A DNA stretch of 64,000 nucleotides from Flaccisagitta enflata (GCA_965153355.1 OZ231126.1:100874001-100938000), one strand, 5' to 3'. Positions 50,041 through 61,638 are shown, counted from the first letter of the stretch. Program-made: numbers and translations. The notes: a model not told the origin generated them from the letters alone.

Positions 50041-51668
50041 CACAGCGTTACGGTACATAGACAAAGACAACTTTGAGTGCCCAGAGCTGGGAGTGATACA
50101 GAAGTGTTCTATGATACTTGGTGAATACCAATCACTCGGTGGTAAATTTTTTTGAAAGCAAGATTTTTAAAAAATACCTTTTAAGGCAAAAAAAAGGTGT
50201 TTTTAGCATTTTATTACAGGGGTGTATAAAGTTCCTCAACCTTTGATTATTTTCCCCCCCTGCCTTTGATTTTCTTCCCCGTGATGCATGGCATTGCGTT
50301 TTAAAATCAATGGTTTTCTTCCCCATAAAGCAATAAAACAGTGTATTTACGGTATAAATAGTGTTAAACTGTGTTTTACTTGTCATGTTTAATGATTTGT
50401 CACTGCCAATAGTTATATTTTCCCCGAAATTTCTTTTTTTTTTCTTTTTTCCTCCTTCCTTTTCCTTCCCTTTCTCCAAACCCTTTGATTATTTTCCTCC
50501 CCACCGGGGGGAGGAATATGGGACAATATACAGGCCTGTTTTTTTAGCATTAAGTTGTAATAGTAGCTTTAAAAATATAAGAAAATATTATGAATGCGTG
50601 GTTATAGTTGAAGTATACACACTTTTACCTTAAACAGCATGTCACATGAGATATTTCAAAGATTGAAGCCTAATGATAGCCTAGAAATAGTAAAATGTTG
50701 ATTTTTTTAATATTTTAGAGCCTGAATTTGATCAGGCAGTTTCAAAAATCCTGGAAAATCCTGGAAATATCTAGTAATAGTTAAAGAACAGTAAGTAATT
50801 GTGGATATTTTCAAGTTTACAGCTCAAAAATAGCCTAAAAAACGCTAAATATTGATTTTTTTTTAGCTTTGACTGAAAAAATAACTCAAATTTTTTTATC
50901 AAAAGTCAAAGTATCAATACTTCAACTATATTACCACATAGCGCTAGTATCATTCAAGATTTTATAAGCTGCATGAACAATATCAGCATAAAATGTTGAA
51001 AAAAATAGATATTTTGCCTTTTTCAGGTTATTTTTAAGCTCTAAACTTCAAAGTATCCCAAACTACTTGCTATTCAGGGTAAAACTACTTATACTTTATT
51101 TGTTGGGAGACAAATCCAAGATTTTTCAGGATTTTTGGAACTGTATGAACAATATTTAGCTTAAAAATGTTAAAAATAAGTAGTATTTTTCTATTCTTAG
51201 GCTTTTTTCAGCTCCAATCTTAAAATATCCTTGTTAACTTGTTGTTCAGGGTAAGTGTATTTCTACTTTAACTATTACTACACATTTCCGGTATTTTCAA
51301 AGGTTTTTGAAGCTGCATGATCAAATTTAGGCTCTAAAATACTAAAAGATAATGTATTATTCTTTTTAAGCTCTAATCTTAAAATTATTGCAAGAAACTT
51401 GCTGTATAGGGTTAAATGATGTATATTCTAACTATATCTACCCATTTCCAGTACTTTTGAGGATTTTTGAAGCTGCATTAACAATTTAATGCTGGAAATA
51501 TGCTGAAAATACTCTTTTTTTGCCTAGAAAAAGATTTTTTCAAAATTTTGCTTTTAAAAAAATTTACCACCAGGTGATTGATATTCACCAAGTATCGTAG
51601 GACACTTCTGAACCACTCCCAGCTCAGGGCACTCAAAGTTGTCTTTGTCTATGTATCGTAACCCTGTG
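50041..51668. mobile_element. Foldback element with tandem-repeat arms (copy 1)
   Basis: Terminal inverted repeats of over 110 bp: CACAGCGTTACGGTACATAG at the left, CTATGTATCGTAACCCTGTG at the right, continuing through AAAGTTGTCTTTGTCTATG. CCCC lies on both sides. Inside are diverged ~170-190 bp units with recurring TTTTTGAAGCTGCATGA and TTCAGGGTAA motifs. No transposase is seen. Confidence 0.75.
50217..50538. mobile_element. hAT-like MITE nested in the foldback element
   Basis: The 322-bp unit has ends CAGGGGTGTATA and TATACAGGCCTG (10 of 12 inverted matches). It is flanked by TTTTATTA and TTTTTTTA, an 8-bp near-duplication as hAT transposases make. Its interior has CCTTTGATTATTTTCC twice and no ORF for a transposase. 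Confidence 0.6.
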
Positions 51669-51904
51669 CCCCATCAACGCCGAAAAAGTAAAGTGTGACG
51701 GACCGACGGACGGATGGACAGATGGACGGACAGACCGACGGACGGACTGACGGACGGACCAACAAAGCGGGGTGTAGAGTCGCGTAGCACGCCACTAAAA
51801 ATATGGTACATCATGTAAAACAAGGTGTTCAACATGCAGTAATCATACGCATTTCCAGTAGGAAGGAACACGTAGAGAAACTTTGCTCGTAGGAAGCAAA
51901 AAAT

Positions 51905-52740
51905 TTTGTGACACCCTGGTTGGGTGGTAGGGTAGTTTTGCCTTTTAGCATGCTGAAATGCTTATGAACCACATAAATGTGTGCAGTCCTTCTATTCTGA
52001 GTCTGCACACAAAGTTTCAAGGAAATTGGTTGAAAAATGGCAAAGTTAAAAGCTTGTTTCACTTTTAGGCTGGTAGGCTGGTTGGGTGGTAGGCCAGTTT
52101 CACGGGGTAAACAGCGTGCATATGTCGAGTTGTAACATCTAGAGACTCCATAACAAATTTCAAATAAATTGGTAGAAAAATGTCAAGGTTATGCAAGTTT
52201 TTCTCTTTTAGGTCGGTAGGCTTGTTGGGTGGTAGGCTAGTTTGGCCAGTTCGCATGCTCAAATGTGTATAAATAACATACACAAGTTGAGTTATTCCAT
52301 TTAAGAGACTCCATACCAAGTTTCAACCAAATTGGCTGAAAAAATGTCAAAGTTATGCAAGTTTTCCAAATTTAGGTTGGTAGGCTGGTTGGGTGTCAGA
52401 CCAGTTTGGCCAGTTAGCGTGCTCAAATGCATATAAATCACAAAACATGTTGAGTACTTACATTAGAGACTCCATACCAATTTCAACCAAATTGGTTGAA
52501 GAATGTCAAAGTTATGCAAGTTTTTCAGTTTTAGGTTGGTAGGCTGGTTGGATGGTAGGCCAGTTTGGCCAGTTAGCATGCTCAAATGCATATATCACAC
52601 ATACACATGTTGAGTCCTTCCATTTAGAGACTCCATACCAAATTTCAACCAAATCAGTTGAAAAATGCTAAAGTTATGCACGTTTTCACTTTTAGGCTGG
52701 TAGGCTGGTTGGGCCGGTTGGGTTGGTCGGACCACAAAAA
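51905..52740. repeat. Tandem array, ~155-bp unit, about five copies
   Basis: Units contain TAGGCTGGTAGGCTGGTTGG, GCCAGTTAGCATGCTCAAAT, GAGACTCCATACCAA and AAATGTCAAAGTTATGCAAG in constant order. Divergence between copies is moderate. Short minus-strand ORFs cross the units but their residues are not conserved in an obvious way. Confidence 0.85.
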
Positions 52741-52889
52741 TTGGATAGGTAGTAAAGTGCCTTACACTAGTACAACTTCCCACAAATAAGAACCAATTTG
52801 GTCAAAGAATAAAAAAGTTATCCATTTTTTAAAAAAAGATAACGACGAGGACAACAACAACAACAACACCCATCCACCTTGAATTATAG

Positions 52890-53449
52890 TTCGCGTCGGA
52901 ATGATATTCCACTGCGGAAAGAAATTACCACTGACAATGGGTCCCAATTCTCCTCAGCACTCTGGACCCAACTGATGCAGACTTGGGGCGTAAAATCCCA
53001 CTTCACAACGGCCTACCACCCGGAGTCCAACGGCCTAGTCGAAAGATTCCATCGACGACTCAAGGAATGGGCGCTTCTCCCGCGGACATAGTGTACGGCG
53101 AGGGCCTAGCGGTCCCTTGCACACTCCACTTGACACAAGGTCCTACCAAACAGCAGGAAAACGAGAGTCGCACAAATTTCCTCAACAACCTCCGTCTAAA
53201 AGTGGCGCGACTCCAACCTACAGCAACATCAGCGCATCGTCGTCCACAAGTCCACATCCCCGACAATATCCAAACAGCAACTCACGTGTTGGTCCAACGA
53301 GGGGGCATCAACCCTTCACTCAACACACCGTTTGTTGGTCCCTATCAAACCCTCTCAAGACAGGAGAACTCGCACCGCATCGCAAAGCCTGGCTAAAGGC
53401 GCAAAAACATTTCAATACAACCATGGAAATAAGTATACCGACAACTTGA
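52890..53449 (+). pseudogene. Degraded Ty3/gypsy integrase fragment
   Basis: The first frame reads TTDNGSQFSSALW and HPESNGLVERFHRRLK, the second and third catalytic regions of a gypsy integrase core, and then stops at 53089-53091. Similarity resumes in another frame with DIVYGEGLAVP and a Thr/Gln-rich C-terminal part, so a deletion or shift removed the segment between them. The fragment is unrelated to the integrases of elements 1 and 3 at sequence level, and so represents a fourth retroelement lineage. Confidence 0.8.
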
Positions 53450-54000
53450 ACTAATGATATCTCCGATTCTAGAAAAGCTAGAATCTTTTTAAAAAAGGAA
53501 TTAAACTTTGTCAAGTTATCTCCAGAATGAATGCAATCTGGTTCTTGTAGCTTTAACCGTTTAGAAATGGCGAGCAAAAGAATATAAACATTCCTTTTCG
53601 AGAATGCAAAAAAATCAAGAATGAAGAAACCAATTTTTTACTGACAGTTTCTTTTAAGAATATCTTGGCTTCTAGAAAAGCCAGAAACTTTTGTAAAAAA
53701 GGCAAATTAATCTTCATCAAAAATTCTTTAAGATGAGCGCAATCTGGTTTCTGTAGCTTTAATCCTTTAGAAGCTACAAGCAAAACAATAAACCTGTATC
53801 CAGAATGATTGGTTCAGCAAATTTGTATTAAAGATGTGAGACCAAATCATCCTTAACAAAATAAAAAGCTGTGTAGAGTGCATGAAATATGGAAAACTTG
53901 AATCATCTGTAAGGTAAAAACATCAAATAACGACCTATCACTTTCTGTATAATGTTTTGTTCAATTCTTGGTGAATTAATCAATGAATTGCCTAGGTGTT
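53450..54000. repeat. Two diverged ~200-bp tandem copies
   Basis: GATATCTCCGATTCTAGAAA... (53457-53595) and GAATATCTTGGCTTCTAGAA... (53656-53795) are similar throughout. On the minus strand both read SK.LKLQ.PDC.H and LAFLE in corresponding places. Nothing else was recognised to 54000. Confidence 0.6.
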
Positions 54001-54042
54001 GGAATACTTTTTTCCAAGGTTGTATCTTGATTGAAAGCGGCC

Positions 54043-54291
54043 ATGATGCCTTCAGGAGACGACATTCTCGACCTCACCCCATCGCCTCCTCCATCACCTC
54101 AAAGACCCGGCCAACGTCCAAGGCGACCTCAAAACCCACCGCCTTCCTCTTCCAGACACACTCGCTCTGACACCCGCGTCAACTACGATGACGAGGATCT
54201 CGACCAACGTCTTAACCGACTCCGCCAGGTAACTTTGGATGATGAGCCTAATAACAACGTGGCATCTAAACTCCAAGAAACCCTCCTCTAA
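54043..54291 (+). CDS. Possible exon or Gag-like start, Pro/Arg-rich
   Basis: A short ORF of about 83 codons: MPSGDDILDLTPSPPPSPQR, then a basic proline-rich stretch, then an acidic segment (NYDDEDLDQRLNRLRQVTLD). It is preceded by typical A/T-rich DNA and ends at TAA. It could be the N-terminus of a retroelement Gag (it lies downstream of the integrase fragment) or a host exon. No family recognised. Confidence 0.25.
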   Translation: MMPSGDDILDLTPSPPPSPQRPGQRPRRPQNPPPSSSRHTRSDTRVNYDDEDLDQRLNRLRQVTLDDEPNNNVASKLQETLL

Positions 54292-54604
54292 CTTCGTCAC
54301 AGCGTCCTCAACAACAACCAAGAGCGTGTTCTCCCTTTTCTGACAAATTGGATTCCTTGGAAATAGCATGCGCTGATCCGGTGTGTCAAATATGGGTGAT
54401 GACTGGATTTGAGACCATAACGCTGACACAAGATAGGGTGATCGTAAAACGATCACTGTTTTTCTTTTTCCATAATTCAATCGGAAACCGTGATCAAAAT
54501 CTAATGCAATATCTGCACTCTCGTTTGCCAAGAAACAAATCTATTAACCAAAAACGACTCTTTTACTATTTCATTGAAGTTGATATGATTAACTCAGACT
54601 CAGT

Positions 54605-54712
54605 TTGTTATTGAATGTAGGTTTAAAATTATCTCGTACAACTTTACTGAAGGCCAAGATCTTCTAACTTAAGTACGATTACTAAATACGGACCATCAGA
54701 AAAAAAAAAGTT
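54605..54712 (+). repeat. Dispersed ~105-bp repeat, copy 1
   Basis: GAATGTAGGTTTAAAATTAT, CTGAAGGCCAAGATCTTCTA and GATTACTAAATACG are shared with 61392-61497 at high identity. Each copy precedes a different ATG-led reading frame. Confidence 0.85.
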
Positions 54713-54726
54713 TCAAAGAAGTTAAG

Positions 54727-54882
54727 ATGCCCGATGAGAACCGTATAAAAGAATATGTGCCAGTCCGCGGTGAAACCAAGAGTCGTGGTCTGAAGAAGGG
54801 TGAACAGCCCGAGGCCAGAAAAGTGTTCTGCGGTATTAAGACTATATCCAATCCGACATTCGATGATTTTTATATGTACTAA
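54727..54882 (+). CDS. Short ORF after the dispersed repeat
   Basis: A 51-codon ORF (MPDENRIKEYVPVRGETKSR at the start), charged and without recognised motif. It begins 15 bases after the repeat at 54605. A further coding-looking stretch follows at about 54955-55200 (SYDRLQYGNRARKKIAKLAI). Possibly fragments of one gene or retroelement. Confidence 0.25.
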   Translation: MPDENRIKEYVPVRGETKSRGLKKGEQPEARKVFCGIKTISNPTFDDFYMY

Positions 54883-55239
54883 TTTTGATATGTAGTAATC
54901 ACGTGACTACAGTAAGACGGTTGAATGTTCAATGTGGTGAAACTATGATATCAGTTGGTTGTGAGTACTAATTTCACAACACTTGTCAAAGTTGATGTTT
55001 ACAACTTGATCACAGGTAAGACTTCTTACGATAGATTGCAATACGGAAATCGGGCACGCAAAAAGATTGCGAAACTGGCAATCAACTTATGCAATGGATT
55101 CAATTGCCTCATTATGGTGATTTCTTCCCCGGCTCCGAATGACTTCGCCGAAAGTGATTTGATGAAGCCGGGCCGTGGCCGACGGCAATGGCTTTGTAAA
55201 CAAAAACAAAACACTTACAGCAACAAAAAAACAGAACAA

Positions 55240-55321
55240 CAAAACAACAACAACAACAACAACAACAACGACTTCAATTACGACAACATTGCAACAAAAA
55301 CAAACATACATCAACAACAAT

Positions 55322-55354
<33 letters not shown>

Positions 55355-55365
55355 AACAACATCAT
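55240..55365. repeat. (AAC)n microsatellites
   Basis: Two AAC/ACA tracts (about 55241-55268 and 55310-55360) are separated by a short spacer. Confidence 0.9.
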
Positions 55366-55499
55366 CAACAATTTTCTACTTGTCAATAGGAATCTCTTTT
55401 TATCTGTTGATGTCTCTTTCATTTTAAACTCAAATTGGCAACCTGCTTTGACATCTTAAAAGCTTTCTCATTTTAAAACCCCCAAAAAATGCGGGATTT

Positions 55500-55905
55500 C
55501 TTAAACGTTGTGGAGGGGTGGGCAGGGGCGTTCACATAGTCCTAGGCAGAGCCATAAATGTGCGTTTTTACTCTTTTTAGCACCATCATAACAGGCTCTG
55601 TCCGCCTGTCTGTCTTTCTGCCTTTCTTTGTTGGTTGGTCGGTCAGTCACGCTGAAGTAAAGAAGGACAACCCTTTACAGTCGCATGCGGTTGTTAAGAC
55701 CATATGACCAAAAGACTAAAAGGCCAAAAGACTAAGAAACTAAATGTAAATTGACTTAAATCAACTTTGAATAACTTAAAATGACTTGAAATGACTTAAA
55801 ATGGCGTAAAACGCCAAAAAAACCTAAGCGTGATCGACCAACGGACAGACCAACCGACCAACAGACAGAGCGGGTTGTAGAGTTGCATGCACGCCACTAA
55901 AAATA
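55500..55905 (+). mobile_element. Overlapping family A and family C repeat remnants
   Basis: 55505-55640 holds a GGGTGGGCAGGGGC segment and, inverted, a tail variant (TAGCACCATCATAACAGGCT) with GTCCGCCTGTCTGTC. 55675-55905 holds a C-like head (CAGTCGCATGCGG), an AATGACTTAAAATGGC array, a GACC block and the tail GTAGAGTTGCATGCACGCC. Confidence 0.6.
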
Positions 55906-55984
55906 GCAAAAATTGTTTGAAATCAATTGAAAACTGGTCTCGCACGTAATTCTTGTTGATCATCATAGCATTCATCTTCATAGC

Positions 55985-56118
55985 GATAAGTCTGACAGAG
56001 CTGGAGTCAGGGATAAGTCTTATAAAGCTAGGGATAGGGGGTCGTGGAGCTATGACTTGGTCTAAGAATGAACAACGCCAGGCGCACCGTCTTGGGCCGT
56101 GTATCCGGCTTAGTTATC
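55985..56118 (-). mobile_element. Family E modular repeat, inverted copy
   Basis: GACAGAGCTGGAGTCAGGGA and GCTAGGGATAGG units are followed by GGCGCACCGTCTTGGGCC and GTGTATCCGGCTT, the inverse of the head at 46234. Confidence 0.65.
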
Positions 56119-56414
56119 TTGGGCGTCATGTGCCCAAGGATGTAGGGTGAAGTGGGCTAAAATGGGTCACTTTTTCAATTATTTTTTATAATTTCTCTTA
56201 ATTTTTCAATAAAATGATGAATTTTATGATTGATTATGGACAACAAGAAGATTCCCACCTAGAAATGAGCGAGTTGGGCAACCCCCTCTTTTTAGTCGCG
56301 TGTACGCGACTCTACACCCTGCTTTGTCCATCGGTCGGTCAGTCTGTCAAAATTAAGTTTTTTTATGTTTCTTTATTCTGTGAAGTCACTGCTCCTGCCC
56401 AAATGGTCTAGTGA

Positions 56415-58845
56415 CACACACATCTCTGGATACCCCCCCAAAGAGAATCAATATATCCATTTTTTCTGACTGTGTCATTTGTCTTCTGGAACATGTGGAC
56501 TACTAAAAAAAAATTCTTCTGAAATTTTTTCATTTATATCACTTTTTAAGTAAAAAAGGTCATTTTTAGCATTTTTTACGCATAAAATTGTTCATACAGC
56601 TTTGAAAATCCCAAAAAAATACTGTTTTTACCATAAGCAAAAAGTTTTTTGGGATATCTTGAAGATTAAGAGCATAAAAAAAAACGAAAAACGGCAAAAT
56701 ATCGTTTTTTTGAGTTTTTTTCTGTCCTAATTCGTTCATGCAGCATAATAACTCTTGGAAAATCTTGGAAATGTGTTGCAATAGCTAGAAAATACATGTT
56801 TTCACCCTTAGCAAAAAGTTTTTTGGGATATCTTGAAGATAAGCTCATAAAAAAAACCCGAAAACGGCAAAATATCATTTTTTTCAGTATTTTTAAGTCC
56901 TAATTTTTTTATGCAGCATAAAAACTCTTAAAGAATATTTAAAATGTGTGGCAATATCTAGGATATACATGTCTTTACCCTGGACAATAGGTTTTTTGGG
57001 ATATAACCAGGCCTGAAATTAGTATTTCACCTGAGCGTGCACGCCGGGCACGCCCCCCCCAAATTTTAGCATGCCCGACAGGAAAAGAGCGTGCCCGGTA
57101 AATAACACAGTTTAACCATACTCTGCACATTTTTTTTGAAGCCTTCAAGAGATAGTGAAATAACTACAACATTCTTAATTTTAGAGTGTTTTGATGCCTT
57201 GCTAAAAAAGATGAGTTAAAAAATAAGTTAGGCTGAGCTTAATTTGTCTTTATTTCTTTGTGTCCTTGCACATCTATAAGAGGCCATGTCTGTCCCTCAG
57301 TTGGTTGATCTGTCAGTCTATCGCGCAAATGTCAAAATCGCGCAAAACTGCCGATCCTGGTGTCCATCTTTATTCTTGTAACCTTCCCACTTTCATTCAC
57401 TTTCATTTACTTTCATTTACATTCATTTACATTCATTCACCTTCATTTACTTTCATTCACTTCATATTTTCATCCATTCATGCACGCATCCATTAAAAAT
57501 GTTAATTCATCAAAAACGTTCATTCTTTTTTTTCTTTTTTTCTCAGTTGAAAAGAGTTACATTGCTTTATCAAATGAAGTTGAAATTTCAGTGTCACACT
57601 TCTAGACGCCTAATGGAAAAGATAAAGAAAAAGGCCAAGTTTGCGCCAAAACTTGTCTCTCGCGATTTAAGAAAGAATGAAAGAATGAATGAATGAATGA
57701 ATGAATAAATGAATGAATGGATTAATGAATGAATGAATAAATAAATGAATTAATTGATGAATGAATGAATGAGAAATTGGTCGGAGGATTGAAAGCGAGA
57801 AGATAAAAAGAATGCTGAGAACGCTCATTTTGCACATTTTTTTTAGAAAACATGTGATAAAAAAAATGAAAGAGACAAGAGCGTGCACGCCGGGCATGCA
57901 GCTAGCAAAAGCTGCGTGCCCGACAGCAAAACTGCGTGTACCGGGCACGCGGGCACGCTCTATTTTCAGGCCTGGATATAACAAAGATAAGAGCATAAAA
58001 AAAAGCCAAAAAACGGTAAAATATTATTCTTTTTAGTAATTTCAAGTTTTTATTCATTCATGCAGCATAGTAACTCCTGAAAAATCCTAGAAATGCATAG
58101 TAGTAGTCTTGAATATAACATCTTTAACCTGAATGACCAGTTTTTTCAAAATACTTATAAGTTTACAGTTTAAGAATATATTTCCATTTTTTGGTTTTTT
58201 TTAATGCTTTTATCTTTCAGATATCTAAAAAAAATTTTTGTCAAAGGTAAAAACATGTATGTTCTAGCTATTGCCACACATTTCTAAGATTTTTTAAGAG
58301 TTTTTATGCTGCATCAACGAATTAGGACTTAAAAATACTGAAAAAAAGGATATTTTGCCATTTTTTTGTTTTTATTTTATGCGCTTATCTTTAAGATATC
58401 CCATAAAACTTTTTGTCAAGGGTAAAAACATGTATGTTCTAGCTATTGCCACACATTTCTAAGATTTTTTAAGAGTTATTATGCTGCATGAACAAATTAG
58501 GACAGAAAAATACTGAAAAAAATGATAGTTTGCCGTTTTTAGGCATTTTTACGCTTTTATCTTCAAGATATCTAAAAAAACGTTTTGCTAATCGTAAAAA
58601 CATGTGTATTCAAGCAATTGCCACATATTTCCAGCATTTTTTTAAATTTTCAAAGCTCTGTGAACAATTTCATGCCCAAAAAGTACCAAAAATGGTCTTT
58701 TTTTGCCTAAAAAGTGACATAAATGAAAAAATTTTGATTTTTGTTTTTTTTAGTAGTCCACATGTTCCTGAAGACAAATGACACAGTCTGAAAAAATGGA
58801 GATTTCGATTCTCTTTGGGGGGGGGGGTATCCAGAGATGTGTGCG
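56415..58845. mobile_element. Foldback element with tandem-repeat arms (copy 2)
   Basis: The ends CACACATCTCTGGATACCCC and GGGTATCCAGAGATGTGTG extend as inverted arms of about 150 bp through GTGTCATTTGTCTTC and GTAGTCCACATG. Inside, ~175-bp units (TTTTTTGGGATATCTTGAAG, AACTCTTGGAAAATC, ACATGTTTTCACCCTTAGC) run in one direction to about 58140 and in the opposite direction after it. The whole is a palindrome of tandem arrays. A hAT-like unit interrupts the left arm. Confidence 0.8.
57008..57974. mobile_element. hAT-like non-autonomous transposon with 8-bp duplication
   Basis: The 967-bp unit has ends CAGGCCTGAAA and TTTTCAGGCCTG, flanked by GATATAAC at 57000-57007 and 57975-57982. Removing it and one duplication restores the ~175-bp unit of the host array, which confirms the borders. 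Subterminal GTGCACGCCGGGCACGC blocks are repeated inverted near the right end. The interior holds TTCATTCAC-type and GAAT microsatellites and no transposase. Confidence 0.85.
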
Positions 58846-59284
58846 ACAAATATAGCCCCTACCTACCCGCAGGCAACTGGGGTAGCTGTGTATCCAGCGT
58901 TGTTTAAAAACAAGTAGTTGACCCATGGGTCACCTACAACATTGGCCATCAATTTATTCCAAGTGAGGAGTTACAATACATTAGTGAAAAAACAAGTGAC
59001 CTAGCATATCAATTTAGCTAAAAAAAGTATCTTATGGCAAAAAATATTAGGTTATATGATAAGTTTTTTTTAAAAATAATGGTATAGCATCAAATCATCA
59101 TATCAATAACATAAAATCAAAAAAAAAATGGAACAAGATGTTCAGAGCGAGTATGAGCTGTATCTTGATTACTCTGACCCATGAGATTGGATAACAAGCA
59201 TATCTCAGCATTTTGATGAAAATTTCTTGATTTTAGAATCGTGACCCATGTTACTATAACCATGTTATTGAAAGATGATTTTTC

Positions 59285-59886
59285 CGTGGGGTTCGTGGAA
59301 TAACAGCCTAGACTGGAGGAATGCACTTAAGTGTCTTAATTTCACTTGACAAACTTGATATTTAAAATATAAGTTGTGCACTCGATGCTTTTGTCCCTGA
59401 ATTTTTCGGTTGCTATGGAAACCAAAATTATTTTTTCAAACATTTATAACCACTAAAATATCAATATTTAAAGAAATATTGTCAGGGAACATTGCTCAAA
59501 ATTAAATTTGCTACAACTTTCCCACAGTATGTTCTGAAAGAATATTGCTCGTTTGGCCGTTACTAGGGGGCATCACACCTTGCAACCCCTAAATGATGCT
59601 CCCTAGCAATGGCTAAACGAGCAATATTCTTACAAGATATACTGTGAAAAAGTTATAACTAATGCTGGTCTGAGCAATGTTCCCTGATAATATTTGTCAA
59701 AATATTGATATTATAGCCATTATAATATTCAGAAAGAATGTTTTGGTTTCCATGCTTTGTATAAAAAAGAAGACAAGAGCAGTAAGTGAGCAATAACTTA
59801 AATTTCAAATATCAAGTTTGTCAAATGAAATTAAGACACTTAAATACCTTCCTCCAGTTTAGGCTGTTATTCCACGAACCCCACTG
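59285..59886. mobile_element. 600-bp foldback MITE
   Basis: GTGGGGTTCGTGGAATAACA at the left is inverted at the right as TGTTATTCCACGAACCCCAC, followed by TGTA. The arms continue with interruptions across the whole length; the centre near 59580 is CTAGGGGGCATCA/TGATGCTCCCTAG. CAGTG ends with TA beside the right end are compatible with a mariner-type MITE. Confidence 0.8.
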
Positions 59887-60165
59887 TACGTAAATACTGA
59901 AAACTTATACTGCCCATCTTTAACAAGCTATCCATTAATCCGTAAATGCTTCCCTTCTCCATTTGATCTTCGTGGAAGTAAGAAGTTGGTTTTCTGTCTA
60001 GCTACGCACAATTTTTAGCAATTTACTATTCAATTTCACTAAATTAGCATCCAAATATTACCCTCCTCTGCAGCCATACAGATTGTGGAGAAGCGGGAAG
60101 CGCCGCTTCTCGGAAGCATGATGACTGCGTCGGATGACCATACAGTATGGCATTTGAAAAAGACA

Positions 60166-60298
60166 AGGCCAAGTAGGCCAATAAGGTGCAACGTGTGGAT
60201 TGTCGAATAAATGCGTTACCTGACCAACGGAACGACCAACAGACCAACCGACAGACACAGCCAGTTATAGAGGTGCTTTGTCGCACCTAAAAACTGAA
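60166..60298 (+). mobile_element. Compact modular repeat with AGGTGC-type hairpin tail
   Basis: In 130 bp: head ACAAGGCCAAGTAGGCC with AAGGTGCAACG, a GACCAACGGAACGACC block, and tail AGAGGTGCTTTGTCGCACCT then AAAAA. The hairpin sequence differs from that of families A and C, but its position and pairing are the same. Confidence 0.75.
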
Positions 60299-61391
60299 AG
60301 AAAATGAAATTTTGTTTAAAGAGAACACTTAAACAGTTGTCACAAATCAATTTCTGATTGCAAGATCTATTTTACATAAAAAGGACTTGATTTTTTTTAC
60401 AAAAATGAACATAAACGTAAACGTAAAAAACTAGTAAAAAACTACTAAAAAACTAGTAAAAAAACTAGTAAAAAAAACAATGCAAATTTGTACCCTAAAA
60501 AAAAGAATTTACTAATGATGATGTAAAACAAAGAGAATTTCCTTGAATTATCTCTCAATTTACCTTTACTTTTGTTGCCCTAAATTTTAAATTCGCATGG
60601 AAAATTAAAAAATGAAAAAACCAAGAACATCAGACTCGAGCAAAATATCATAGTAAAGATCTGATGTTTTTGAAAATGCGATTTTTTTCTTGATTAAGCC
60701 GTAATAAAATTTAGGGGGCCAAACATGTATCTTTCATAAAATGTTAAAAACTCATTTTTTGACAAAAAAAATCAACAAAAACCGTACTTCCTGTTGTTCA
60801 ATTCCTATGAAATTTGATATGCATACAGTTGAGCGCGTCCCCTAACTACAGTAAAAATTTCATGGAGCTGCTCCAACAGGAAGATGGGGAAATAGGGAAT
60901 CAAAGTTGTCTTATAAAAATTTTCCTCTTCTTTTTCTCAACTGACAGTTGACTTGTTTTTTTTCAGTAAGTGTTTAAGATATTAATATCAAAGCCTGTCA
61001 GAATTTTGGTATGTTATGTTTGAGCATATCAGTGGATAACCCTCATGGAATCAATCAAAATCAAATACTTAATTACAATTTAACTACACCAAAGTTTAAA
61101 TTCAGAATTTTTTCTTCTCTGTTTTTAGGGTTTATTGGTGGTGCTTTTAACTTTAAGATACATTTCTGGGCATCAACCCACGCCAAGTGGTCTTTTTTCT
61201 TAAAAGAGGCCTATGTTGGGATGTTGTGGGGAAAAAGGATTTTTTGTCCAATCCAAAATTTTAGTTTTTAAGCTTTACAACAGTGTCAAAGAGCTTGAAT
61301 AAGAAACAAATAAATACTCTAGATCATGTCCTATGGACAAAACGAGTGAAGTAGATTTTGCTCGTCACCGGTAACACGCTAAGTCATGGTT
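60299..61391. other. A/T-rich stretch without recognisable genes
   Basis: Short homopolymer runs and a 13-bp AAACTAGTAAAAA tandem repeat near 60428-60475. ORFs up to 86 codons (61011-61271) have no motifs. Confidence 0.5.
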
Positions 61392-61497
61392 TGCTATTGA
61401 ATGTAGGTTTAAAATTATCTTGTACAACTTTACTGAAGGCCAAGATCTTCTAACGCAAGAACGATTACTAAATACGGGCCATCTGAAAGTTAAATTA
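61392..61497 (+). repeat. Dispersed ~105-bp repeat, copy 2
   Basis: Partner of 54605-54712. It is followed by an ATG frame (61553, SRKRQFSSSFPPDVDMF) that runs into a CAA microsatellite. Confidence 0.85.
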
Positions 61498-61638
61498 ACG
61501 AGATGTTAATCATTGAAAAGAACTGTGACCCAAATTGAGGCAAATGTTGACGATGAGTCGTAAGCGACAATTTTCGTCTTCATTTCCCCCTGATGTAGAC
61601 ATGTTCGCCTCAAATCAATGTAATTCATCGGAACAAGA

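Larger units (their letters stand above)
49931..51801 (+). mobile_element. Family A modular repeat interrupted by a foldback array
   Basis: Head ACAAGGCCGGATACACGGCT and GGGCAGGAGCAATAAG lie at 49931-50040. The GACGGACCGACGGACGG minisatellite and tail GTAGAGTCGCGTAGCACGCC lie at 51685-51801. The 1.6 kb between them is the separate foldback unit. Confidence 0.75.
56290..58915 (-). mobile_element. Family A repeat, inverted, interrupted by a foldback array
   Basis: The tail TTTTTAGTCGCGTGTACGCGACT and GGTCGGTCAG block, then CTGCTCCTGCCCAAATGG, lie at 56290-56405. The head (GGGGTAGCTGTGTATCCAG) lies at 58870-58905. The foldback unit in between occupies about the same place as in the 49931 copy. 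Confidence 0.7.
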
